NCBI GenBank assembly: GCA_022822245.1
Contig: JAJECB010000470.1
Coordinates: 1 to 5,086 of the forward strand
DNA length: 5,086 bases
Origin: Gammaproteobacteria bacterium
Lineage (GTDB): Bacteria; Pseudomonadota; Gammaproteobacteria; HK1
Reading direction: 5' to 3'
Each line of letters starts with the position of its first letter. Positions within the stretch are counted from its first letter, which is position 1. Under the pieces are notes generated by a model that had not been told where the DNA came from, made no database searches, and saw only the letters and a list, made by a program, of their open reading frames with translations. Below are positions 1 to 5,086 of the stretch, piece by piece. The translations under genes were made by a program, and so were the position numbers.

Positions 1-668
1 TCGTCGATGTAGGTGAAGTCGCGGCGGTGACGGCCGTGGTTGAAGACCTCGATGGGCTCGCCGGCAAGGATGTTGCGGGTGAACCGGAAGAGGGCCATGT
101 CGGGCCGCCCCCACGGACCGTACACGGTGAAGAAGCGCAACCCCGTCGCCGGCAGCCCGTGGATGTGGCTGTAGGAGTGGGCCATCATCTCGTTCGCCTT
201 CTTCGACGCCGCGTACAGGGAGAGCGGGTGCTCGGTGCTGTCGTGGACGGAGAATGGGAGCTTTCGGTTCGCCCCGTACACCGAGCTCGTCGATGCGAAC
301 ACGAGGTGCTCGACGCCCCCGTGCCGGCATCCCTCGAGCACGTTGAGAAAGCCGAGGAGGTTTGCGTCCGCGTAGGCGTGAGGATCCCGGATCGAATGAC
401 GGACTCCGGCCTGGGCCGCGAGGTGGACGACCCGCCGCGGGCGTGTCCGCGCAAAGAACGCGGGCATGGCGTCGCGGTCGGATATGTCGAGCTTCTCGAA
501 GGTGAAGCCGGGAACGTCGTCGAGCCGGGCGAGCCGGGCCTTCTTCAGGCCGACGTCGTAGTAGTCGCTGAGATTGTCGATGCCGATGACCGCATCACCG
601 CGTGCGGCGATCCGGCGGCAGAGGATGGACCCGATAAATCCCGCCGCCCCGGTGACGAGGACCGTCAT
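1..668 (-). CDS. UDP-glucuronate 4-epimerase-like NAD-dependent sugar epimerase (3' end outside window)
   Basis: Extended short-chain dehydrogenase/reductase that probably interconverts UDP-glucuronate and UDP-galacturonate in the cytoplasm, supplying precursors for capsule, LPS or exopolysaccharide. Seen: 222 codons from ATG at 666-668 running off the left edge. The NAD-binding Rossmann motif GAAGFIG is at residues 7-13, followed by the acidic strand end D31-N32. 'HLAAQAGVR' is at 82-90, the STSSVYG strand at 126-132 with the active-site Ser/Thr, and the catalytic YAASK motif has Y152 and K156. 'RFFTVYGPWGRPDMA' at 178-192 and RRDFTYID at 215-222 are typical of the UDP-GlcA epimerase branch (LspL/CapI type). 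Family members are about 335 aa, so roughly the last third is missing because of the window edge, not mutation. The ATG was chosen because the Rossmann strand begins at once (MTVLVTGAAG); the ribosome site is weak (GGAACGAG just before ATG). It is divergent from clpB, with no functional link evident. Other nucleotide-sugar epimerases remain possible, so substrate is less sure than fold. Confidence 0.9.
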   Translation of the reverse strand, partial: MTVLVTGAAGFIGSILCRRIAARGDAVIGIDNLSDYYDVGLKKARLARLDDVPGFTFEKLDISDRDAMPAFFARTRPRRVVHLAAQAGVRHSIRDPHAYADANLLGFLNVLEGCRHGGVEHLVFASTSSVYGANRKLPFSVHDSTEHPLSLYAASKKANEMMAHSYSHIHGLPATGLRFFTVYGPWGRPDMALFRFTRNILAGEPIEVFNHGRHRRDFTYID

Positions 669-876
669 CTCGTTCCGGAATCTCTGACGCGCCGGCCTGC
701 CGAGACGCGAGTCGATGTCGCGAAGCGGCTTCCTGAACGTGAAGCGCGAGGCCAGGGCCGGCAGCGCGCGCCGGGGGTCGGAGGTAGCTGGCCGGCTTCG
801 AACATGTCCCGTCGGTCCGAGGCGCAGCCTCGTCAGGTGATGGTGCTCTCGGGAAGATCGTAGCACGCGGCCCGCG

Positions 877-905
877 GTTGAAAGCGCCCCGCGGTGGCCG
901 CATTT
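877..905 (+). promoter_or_regulatory. Candidate sigma-32 (heat-shock) promoter of clpB
   Basis: Seen: GTTGAAA at 877-883 and CCGCATTT at 898-905, separated by 14 bases. The known enterobacterial RpoH consensus is about CTTGAAA, then 11-16 bases, then CCCCATNT. The candidate matches 6 of 7 and 7 of 8 positions with ideal spacing. Transcription would begin near 911-914, giving a leader of about 40 bases before the clpB ATG at 952. clpB is a classic RpoH target in gammaproteobacteria, which makes the match more credible. I see no CIRCE-type inverted repeat in the region. The assignment is inference from sequence and position. Confidence 0.65.
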
Positions 906-951
906 CAATCCCATCCTCAATTCCCGCTCGCGGAAACGAACGGAGGATTCG

Positions 952-3546
952 ATGTCACCGCAAAAGCTGACGACCCGGCTCCAGCTCGCCCTCGCCGATG
1001 CCCAGAGCCTCGCGGTGGGCCGCGACCACCAGTTCATCGAGCCCGCCCACCTGCTCATGGCGCTGCTCGATCAGCAGGGCGGCGGCGTGCGGCCGCTGCT
1101 CGGCCAGGCGGACGTGAACGTCGATCAGCTTCGGACGGGGCTGGGGGTTCTCATCGAGCGGATCGCACCGGTCACCGGCACCGCCGGCGACGTGCACCTC
1201 GGTCGCGACCTCGTGCGCCTGCTCAACGTGGCGGACAAGCTCGCCCAGGAACGGGAGGACCGCTACATCTCCAGCGAGCTGGTGGTCCTCGCGGCGGTGC
1301 GCGACGGCGGTCCGGTCGGGCGGCTCCTCGCGCAGTGCGGCGCCCGGGAGGACGCGCTCGCCCGGGCCATCGAGGCCGTCCGGGGCGGGCAGGCGGTGGA
1401 GGACCCCGACGCGGAGGAACATCGCCAGGCCCTCGAGAAGTTCACCATCGACCTCACCGAACGGGCCGAACAGGGCAAGCTCGATCCGGTCATCGGGCGC
1501 GACGACGAGATCCGGCGCACCATCCAGGTCCTCCAGCGCCGGACCAAGAACAACCCCGTGCTCATCGGCGAGCCGGGGGTCGGCAAGACCGCGATCGTCG
1601 AAGGGCTCGCGCAGCGGATCGTGGACGGCGAGGTGCCCGAGGGGCTCAAGGGCCGCCGCGTCCTTTCGCTCGACATGGGCTCGATGATCGCGGGCACGAA
1701 GTTCCGCGGCGAATTCGAGGAGCGCATGAAGGCGCTGCTGAACGATTTGGCGAAGCAGCAAGGTCGGGTCGTGCTCTTCATCGACGAGCTCCACACCATG
1801 GTCGGAGCCGGCCGGGCGGAGGGCTCGATGGATGCCGGGAACATGCTCAAACCCTCGCTCGCGCGCGGCGAGCTGCACTGCATCGGGGCCACCACCCTGG
1901 ACGAGTACCGACAGCACGTGGAGAAGGACGCGGCCCTCGAACGCCGTTTCCAGACCGTGCTCGTGGACGAGCCGGGGGTCGAGGACACAGTTGCGATCCT
2001 GCGCGGCCTCAAGGAACGCTACGAGGTCCACCACGGGGTGGACATCACCGATCCCGCCCTCGTCGCCGCCGCGACCCTCTCGCACCGGTACATCACCGGC
2101 CGGCAGCTCCCCGACAAGGCGATCGACCTCATCGACGAGGCGGCGAGCCGCATCCGCATGGAGATCGATTCGATGCCGGAGGAGATGGATCGGCGAGGCC
2201 GCCGGCTCATCCAGCTCAAGATCGAGCGCGAGGCCCTCGCCAAGGAAAGCGACCAGGCGTCCGGCGAACGTCTCGGGCGGATCGAGGAGTCCATCGCGGA
2301 GCTCGAGCGCGAGTACGCCGACCTCGAGGAGGTGTGGCGCGCGGAGAAGGCCTTGCTGCACGGTTCGCAGAATGCCAAGGAGCGGCTCGAGCGGGCGCGC
2401 CTGGAGCTCGAGACGGCCCGGCGCGCGGGCGATCTCGCGCGGATGGCGGAGATCCAGTACGGGCGGATCCCGGAGCTCGAGAAACGGCTTGCGGAGGGGG
2501 AGACGTCGGTGGCGACGAAGCTGCTGCGCAACTCGGTGACCGAGGACGAGGTGGCCGAGGTGGTCTCGAAGTGGACCGGGGTTCCGATGGCGCGGCTCGT
2601 CGAGGGAGAGCGCGAGCGGCTGCTGCACATGGAGTCCACCCTCGCGTCCCGCGTGATCGGCCAGGACGAGGCGATCCGGGCCGTCTCGGACACCGTCCGC
2701 CGGTCGCGCGCGGGGCTCTCCGACGTGGATCGCCCCAACGGCTCGTTTCTCTTCCTCGGCCCCACCGGGGTCGGCAAGACCGAGCTCTGCAAGGCGCTCG
2801 CCGAGTTCCTGTTCGACACCGAAGAGGCGCTGGTGCGGGTCGACATGTCGGAGTTCATGGAGAGCCATTCCATCGCACGGCTCATCGGCGCGCCGCCGGG
2901 CTACGTGGGTTACGAGGAGGGGGGTCACCTCACGGAGACCGTGCGCCGCCGGCCGTACGCGGTGGTCCTGCTCGACGAGATCGAGAAGGCGCACCACAGC
3001 GTGTTCAACCTCCTTCTCCAGGTTCTCGACGACGGCCGCCTTACCGACGGCCACGGGCGCACCGTGGACTTCCGCAACACGGTGGTGGTGATGACCTCGA
3101 ATCTCGGCACCGAGATCATCCAGGGTGCGGAGGGCTCCGCGGAAGAGGTCCGGGCCGGGGTGCTCGAGATCGTGCGGGGGCATTTCCGTCCCGAGTTCGT
3201 CAACCGCATCGACGAGATGGTGGTGTTCCGCCGCCTCGGGCGCGACGAGGTGCGCGCCATCGTGGACCTCGAGGTCGCCCGGCTGCGGGCGCGGCTCGTC
3301 GAGCGCGGAATCGGGCTTTCGGTGACCGACGCGGCGCTCGACCGGATCGCCGACTCCGGCTACGACCCCGCCTACGGCGCGCGGCCGCTCAAGCGGACGT
3401 TCCGGGTCGAGGTGGAGAACCCGCTCGCGCGGCGGATTCTCGCCGGGGAGATCGGAGAACGGGAGACGGTCCGGATCGACCGGGACGGGAACGGCGAGTC
3501 GCTGACGTTCGAATCCGGCGGCGCCGAGGAGGTCGCTGTCGGCTGA
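952..3546 (+). CDS. clpB: ATP-dependent protein disaggregase ClpB (Hsp100)
   Basis: Cytoplasmic hexameric AAA+ chaperone that works with DnaK/DnaJ/GrpE to pull aggregated proteins through its central pore after heat stress. The 864 aa length matches the family (about 857-870). The substrate-binding N domain spans about 1-143. NBD1 has Walker A GEPGVGKT at 206-213, pore loop [11 protein letters not shown] from 248, Walker B VVLFIDE at 273-279 and arginine fingers R331/R332. The coiled-coil M domain spans about 408-525, with the motif-2 tyrosine at Y503. NBD2 has Walker A GPTGVGKT at 603-610, pore loop GYVGYEEGG at 650-658, Walker B VVLLDE at 671-676, arginine finger R752 and sensor-2 GAR at 809-811. 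All catalytic residues are present, and the long M domain separates it from ClpA and ClpC. The ClpP-docking IGF/L loop is not evident. Start: ATG at 952 with GGAGG at 942-946, five bases upstream. A sigma-32-like promoter precedes it. Oddity: Phe251 replaces the usual pore-loop Tyr. Confidence 0.98.
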   Translation: MSPQKLTTRLQLALADAQSLAVGRDHQFIEPAHLLMALLDQQGGGVRPLLGQADVNVDQLRTGLGVLIERIAPVTGTAGDVHLGRDLVRLLNVADKLAQEREDRYISSELVVLAAVRDGGPVGRLLAQCGAREDALARAIEAVRGGQAVEDPDAEEHRQALEKFTIDLTERAEQGKLDPVIGRDDEIRRTIQVLQRRTKNNPVLIGEPGVGKTAIVEGLAQRIVDGEVPEGLKGRRVLSLDMGSMIAGTKFRGEFEERMKALLNDLAKQQGRVVLFIDELHTMVGAGRAEGSMDAGNMLKPSLARGELHCIGATTLDEYRQHVEKDAALERRFQTVLVDEPGVEDTVAILRGLKERYEVHHGVDITDPALVAAATLSHRYITGRQLPDKAIDLIDEAASRIRMEIDSMPEEMDRRGRRLIQLKIEREALAKESDQASGERLGRIEESIAELEREYADLEEVWRAEKALLHGSQNAKERLERARLELETARRAGDLARMAEIQYGRIPELEKRLAEGETSVATKLLRNSVTEDEVAEVVSKWTGVPMARLVEGERERLLHMESTLASRVIGQDEAIRAVSDTVRRSRAGLSDVDRPNGSFLFLGPTGVGKTELCKALAEFLFDTEEALVRVDMSEFMESHSIARLIGAPPGYVGYEEGGHLTETVRRRPYAVVLLDEIEKAHHSVFNLLLQVLDDGRLTDGHGRTVDFRNTVVVMTSNLGTEIIQGAEGSAEEVRAGVLEIVRGHFRPEFVNRIDEMVVFRRLGRDEVRAIVDLEVARLRARLVERGIGLSVTDAALDRIADSGYDPAYGARPLKRTFRVEVENPLARRILAGEIGERETVRIDRDGNGESLTFESGGAEEVAVG
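1396..1398 (+). promoter_or_regulatory. Putative internal GTG start for a short ClpB isoform
   Basis: Codon 149 of clpB is GTG (Val), in frame, in the linker between the N domain and NBD1. In E. coli, ClpB is made as two forms, and the shorter one, lacking the N domain, starts at GTG codon 149. The alignment here is gap-free up to NBD1, since Walker A K212, Walker B E279 and R331/R332 keep E. coli numbering, so the position is exactly equivalent. Purine-rich sequence (GGGGCGGGCAGG, 1382-1393) lies just upstream and could act as a weak ribosome site, but such runs are common in GC-rich DNA. The short product would be 716 aa. Use of this start is inference. Confidence 0.4.
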
Positions 3547-3565
3547 CGTCGTTGCGGCGGCCAGG

Positions 3566-3642
3566 TGGTCGGGGTGACAGGATTTGAACCTACGACCCCC
3601 ACGTCCCGAACGTGGTGCTCTACCAGGCTGAGCTACACCCCG
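3566..3642 (-). tRNA. tRNA-Pro (anticodon CGG)
   Basis: The complement reads as a complete 77-base cloverleaf. The 5' acceptor arm CGGGGTG (3636-3642) pairs with CACCCCG (3570-3576), followed by discriminator A at 3569 and an encoded CCA at 3566-3568. The D arm is GCTC/GAGC. The anticodon stem CCACG/CGTGG encloses loop TTCGGGA (3604-3610), with anticodon CGG at 3606-3608 reading proline codon CCG. The T arm carries GGTTCAAAT. The C1-G72 pair with A73 is typical of bacterial tRNA-Pro. The 5' end lies six bases after the ispB stop codon on the same strand, so it is probably processed from the ispB transcript. The 3' end faces the clpB stop across 19 bases. CCG is expected to be a frequently used Pro codon in a genome this GC-rich. 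Confidence 0.97.
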
Positions 3643-3648
3643 AGCGCT

Positions 3649-4728
3649 TCAATACGTGCGTTCGATGACGAACTCGGCGAACGACGCAAGGGCATCCCGG
3701 AACCGGGTGTCGGGAACGTTCCGGAGGGCCTTGCAGGCGCGCTGCACGTAGCCGCGAGCGGAGGCGAGAGTGTATTCGATGCCCCCTGCCGACTCAACGG
3801 CCGCGACGAGCTCGGGAAGCCGCTCGACGTCGCCGATCCGGATCGCGTCGCGCACCGTCCGGGCCGTCTCCTCGGTACCGGTGCGCATCGCGTGGATGAG
3901 AGGAAGGGTCGGCTGCCCGTCCGCGAGGTCGTCGCCGATGTTCTTTCCGATGGCGGCGGCGGTGCCCCGATAGTCGAGGACGTCGTCGACGAGCTGGTAG
4001 GCGGTGCCGAGGCTTGCGCCGAAGCGGGCCATGCGGCGTTCGTCCGCATCGCCCCGACCCGCGAGCACCGTTCCGACCCGGGCCGCCGCCTCGAAGAGCT
4101 TGCCGGTCTTGCACCCGATGACCTCGAGGTAGTGCTCTTCGGTGGTGTCCGGATCGTGACGGTTGGCGAGCTGCAGCACCTCGCCCTCGGCGATGGTGTT
4201 GGACGCGTCGGCCATGATCCGCATGATGGGAACGCTCCCCATCCCGACCATGAGCTGGAACGCGCGCGAGAAGAGGAAGTCGCCGACGAGGACGCTGACC
4301 TCGTCGCCCCAGATCGAATTGGCCGTCTCGCGCCCGCGGCGCATCGTGGACCGGTCCACCACGTCGTCGTGGAGCAGGGTCGCGGTGTGGATGAACTCGA
4401 TGACGACGGCGGCGTCGACGTGCGCCCGGCCCTCGTAGCCGAACGCCCGGGCGGCGAGCAGCGCGAGGAGCGGGCGAAGGCGCTTCCCGCCTTGAGAGAT
4501 GAGGTACTCCCCGGTCTCCCGAATGAGCGGGACCTTCGAATCGAGGTTTTCCAGGATCCGAGCGTCGACGGCGGCGAGGTCCGCCTCGGCGGGGCGGCGG
4601 ATGGAAGCGAGCCGGTCCGCCCCGGACACGGACCCGGACCCGGGTCCGGACCGGGGCTGGGGGTCCGGCGGAGTCGAGGCCCGGAGCGGGCCCGGCGGGC
4701 TCCACACGGGGAGCGAGTTCGTCGTCAC
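3649..4728 (-). CDS. ispB: Polyprenyl (probably octaprenyl) diphosphate synthase, ispB type
   Basis: Trans-isoprenyl diphosphate synthase that extends farnesyl diphosphate with isopentenyl diphosphate to make the side chain of ubiquinone or menaquinone, in the cytosol or at the membrane face. Seen: 359 codons plus TGA. The substrate-binding motif GGKRLRP is at 80-86, the first Asp-rich motif DDVVD at 121-125 followed by MRRG, the K207-T208 pair in the GCKTGKLFEAAA segment, the second Asp-rich motif DDVLD at 248-252, and GKNIGDDL at 261-268. The similarity to E. coli IspB is evident throughout, including EFIHTATLLHDDVVD. The GTG start at 4726-4728 was chosen because AAAGGAGG sits six bases upstream; a longer open frame to 5034 would run through rplU. 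The protein is about 37 residues longer at the N terminus than the usual 323 aa, and the extra part is Pro/Gly/Ser-rich. A GTG at 4627-4629 would give 326 aa but has no clear ribosome site. Product chain length (C40 or other) cannot be fixed from sequence. tRNA-Pro follows directly. Confidence 0.95.
   Translation of the reverse strand: MTTNSLPVWSPPGPLRASTPPDPQPRSGPGSGSVSGADRLASIRRPAEADLAAVDARILENLDSKVPLIRETGEYLISQGGKRLRPLLALLAARAFGYEGRAHVDAAVVIEFIHTATLLHDDVVDRSTMRRGRETANSIWGDEVSVLVGDFLFSRAFQLMVGMGSVPIMRIMADASNTIAEGEVLQLANRHDPDTTEEHYLEVIGCKTGKLFEAAARVGTVLAGRGDADERRMARFGASLGTAYQLVDDVLDYRGTAAAIGKNIGDDLADGQPTLPLIHAMRTGTEETARTVRDAIRIGDVERLPELVAAVESAGGIEYTLASARGYVQRACKALRNVPDTRFRDALASFAEFVIERTY
4623..4652. 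repeat. Imperfect hexanucleotide repeat with 16-bp palindrome inside ispB 5' end
   Basis: Five six-base units stand in tandem on the plus strand: CGGACA, CGGACC, CGGACC, CGGGTC, CGGACC. The fourth unit is the variant that creates a perfect 16-bp palindrome at 4634-4649 (CCGGACCCGGGTCCGG). On the coding (minus) strand the units encode a Gly-Ser/Pro-like dipeptide run, about residues 27-35 of the IspB extension. Because each unit is six bases, gain or loss of a unit would keep the reading frame. Confidence 0.75.
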
Positions 4729-4729
4729 G

Positions 4730-4758
4730 TTGAGCCTCCTTTCGATACTGCGTAGAAT
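4730..4758 (+). promoter_or_regulatory. Candidate sigma-70 promoter of rplU
   Basis: Seen: TTGAGC at 4730-4735 and TAGAAT at 4753-4758 with the ideal 17-base spacer, matching the TTGACA and TATAAT consensus at 4 of 6 and 5 of 6 positions. Transcription would start near 4764-4767, leaving a leader of about 70 bases before the rplU ATG. The -35 element lies over the ispB start region on the other strand and the spacer covers its Shine-Dalgarno, so the two divergent genes share this DNA. Function is inferred from sequence and position only. Confidence 0.6.
4735..4742 (-). promoter_or_regulatory. Strong Shine-Dalgarno fixing the ispB GTG start
   Basis: The complement reads AAAGGAGG, an almost full anti-16S match, followed by the six-base spacer CTCAAC and GTG at 4726-4728. 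No other in-frame start in the first 40 codons has a comparable site. This is the main evidence that the N-terminal extension of IspB is translated. Confidence 0.85.
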
Positions 4759-4763
4759 ACCGC

Positions 4764-4814
4764 CTCCGGGCGGGGTCATGTCCCGCCTTCGTTTTTCCGG
4801 TTCGCGTCCCGGAG
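4764..4814 (+). promoter_or_regulatory. Potentially structured 5' leader of rplU (long-range stem)
   Basis: CTCCGGG at 4764-4770 is perfectly complementary to CCCGGAG at 4808-4814. The left arm falls at the predicted 5' end of the rplU transcript. Five of these pairs could enclose the GC hairpin at 4769-4787; the full seven-pair stem would compete with the base of that hairpin. Part of the left arm, CCTCC at 4763-4767, is also complementary to the rplU Shine-Dalgarno GGAGG at 4826-4830. I do not recognise it as a known leader family. GC-rich DNA gives such pairings by chance fairly often. Confidence 0.35.
4769..4796 (+). terminator. Terminator-like hairpin with T-rich tail in the rplU leader
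   Basis: GGCGGG (4769-4774) pairs with CCCGCC (4782-4787), with one additional G-U pair on each side possible and the loop TCATG. The tail TTCGTTTTT follows at 4788-4796. It resembles an intrinsic terminator read in the plus direction, yet no plus-strand gene ends here. It lies only about 5-30 bases beyond the predicted rplU transcription start, so if real it would be an attenuator or an early pause signal. The T tract is interrupted by CG, which weakens the case. Confidence 0.35.
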
Positions 4815-4836
4815 TCAAGTGGACGGGAGGTCTCCA

Positions 4837-5086
4837 ATGCACGCGGTCATCGAATCCGGCGGAAAGCAGTATCGCGTCGAACCGGGAAGCCGCATCCGCG
4901 TCGAGCGGCTCGCGGTGGAGGAGGGCGAGCAGGTCGAGTTCGACCGGGTGCTTCTCGTCGGGGACGGAGAAGAGGCGGTTGCTGGCACCCCCTGCGTCGC
5001 CGGCAGCCGGGTTTCCGCCACCGTTCTCGGCCATGGCCGAGCGAAGAAGATCAATGTGATCAAGTTTAAACGGCGCAAGGGCTACA
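4837..5086 (+). CDS. rplU: Large-subunit ribosomal protein L21 (3' end outside window)
   Basis: L21 (bL21) binds 23S rRNA in the 50S subunit. Seen: ATG at 4837-4839 and 83 codons to the window edge; the family is about 103 aa, so the last fifth is cut by the edge. The start MHAVIESGGKQYRV matches the L21 signature (E. coli begins MYAVFQSGGKQHRV). 'EQVEFDRVLLVGDGEE' spans 31-46, and the RNA-binding part HGRAKKINVIKFKRRKGY spans 66-83, with the family's basic KFKRRK segment. The Shine-Dalgarno GGGAGG at 4825-4830 is six bases from the ATG. It is divergent from ispB across 108 bases, with its own candidate promoter. In related bacteria rpmA (L27) and obgE usually follow, but they are beyond this window. 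Confidence 0.97.
   Translation, partial: MHAVIESGGKQYRVEPGSRIRVERLAVEEGEQVEFDRVLLVGDGEEAVAGTPCVAGSRVSATVLGHGRAKKINVIKFKRRKGY

Noticed and set aside
818..832. Small inverted repeat CGAGGC-GCA-GCCTCG in the epimerase-clpB intergenic region
   Set aside because: It has a six-base stem with a three-base loop, no T tract and no obvious relation to either promoter. Such pairs are expected by chance in GC-rich DNA.
27..863. 278-codon plus-strand open frame at the left end
   Set aside because: It is antisense to the epimerase, whose motifs read clearly on the minus strand. Its composition is Arg/Val/Glu-rich and matches no family I recognise.
856..883. Possible minus-strand promoter for the epimerase (TTTCAA-16-TGC-TACGAT)
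   Set aside because: The -35 match is only 3 of 6, and the site would give a leader of nearly 190 bases. It also overlaps the better-supported clpB promoter.
955..3183. 742-codon minus-strand open frame antisense to clpB
   Set aside because: It mirrors clpB codons, has no recognisable domain, and arises because GC-rich third positions suppress stop codons.
894..3587. 897-codon plus-strand open frame overlapping clpB in another frame
   Set aside because: It is Arg/Gly/Pro-rich shadow sequence of a GC-rich gene. ClpB motifs fill the real frame from end to end.
3565..4755. Long plus-strand open frame beginning MVGVTGFEPTTPTSRTWC
   Set aside because: Its start is the antisense reading of tRNA-Pro, a well-known source of false proteins, and the rest is antisense to ispB. 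High GC content makes long antisense frames common.
4754..4784. Possible ispB promoter on the minus strand (TATTCT as -10)
   Set aside because: The -10 matches only 4 of 6, and no good -35 stands 16-18 bases upstream. The ispB promoter must be nearby but I cannot place it.
4729..5034. Extension of the ispB frame upstream to an ATG at 5034
   Set aside because: It would run antisense through rplU and the divergent promoter region. The GTG at 4728 has a near-perfect Shine-Dalgarno.
1..5086. Mobile element, defence system, CRISPR array or other novel system
   Set aside because: All sizeable segments are explained by core genes. I saw no transposase, integrase, regular spaced repeats, target duplications or compositional break.

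Overview
This is a GC-rich bacterial chromosome segment (about two thirds G+C or more, judged by eye) carrying ordinary core genes. The ClpB type, an IspB-type polyprenyl diphosphate synthase divergent from rplU, a tRNA-Pro directly behind ispB, and a sigma-32-like rather than CIRCE/HrcA-like signal before clpB all suggest a gammaproteobacterium. It may be a high-GC lineage of the Chromatiales/Ectothiorhodospiraceae kind, but the lineage is inference and was not tested by any search.

Layout from left to right. (1) Positions 1-668, minus strand: the N-terminal two thirds of a UDP-glucuronate 4-epimerase-like SDR enzyme for surface polysaccharide precursors, cut by the window edge. (2) Positions 669-951: a divergent intergenic region with a good sigma-32-type promoter candidate in front of clpB. 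(3) Positions 952-3546, plus strand: a complete, intact clpB disaggregase gene (864 aa). (4) Positions 3566-3642, minus strand: tRNA-Pro with anticodon CGG and an encoded CCA. (5) Positions 3649-4728, minus strand: ispB, which makes the quinone side chain. It starts at a GTG with a strong Shine-Dalgarno and has an N-terminal extension of about 37 residues containing a small hexanucleotide repeat. (6) Positions 4729-4836: a compact divergent control region. A sigma-70-like promoter for rplU lies across the ispB ribosome binding site, and the short rplU leader can fold into a GC hairpin with a T-rich tail plus a competing or enclosing stem. (7) Positions 4837-5086, plus strand: the first 83 codons of rplU (ribosomal protein L21), cut by the window edge.

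The genes are not one pathway. ClpB is a stress gene with its own heat-shock-type promoter. ispB and tRNA-Pro look like one minus-strand transcription unit, and rplU starts a ribosomal-protein operon. clpB and tRNA-Pro converge with only 19 bases between them and no visible terminator.

I found no mobile element, CRISPR array, toxin-antitoxin pair, defence system or clearly undescribed system. The points most worth a second look are the rplU leader, the promoter/RBS overlap with ispB, the IspB extension with its repeat, and the conserved internal GTG in clpB.
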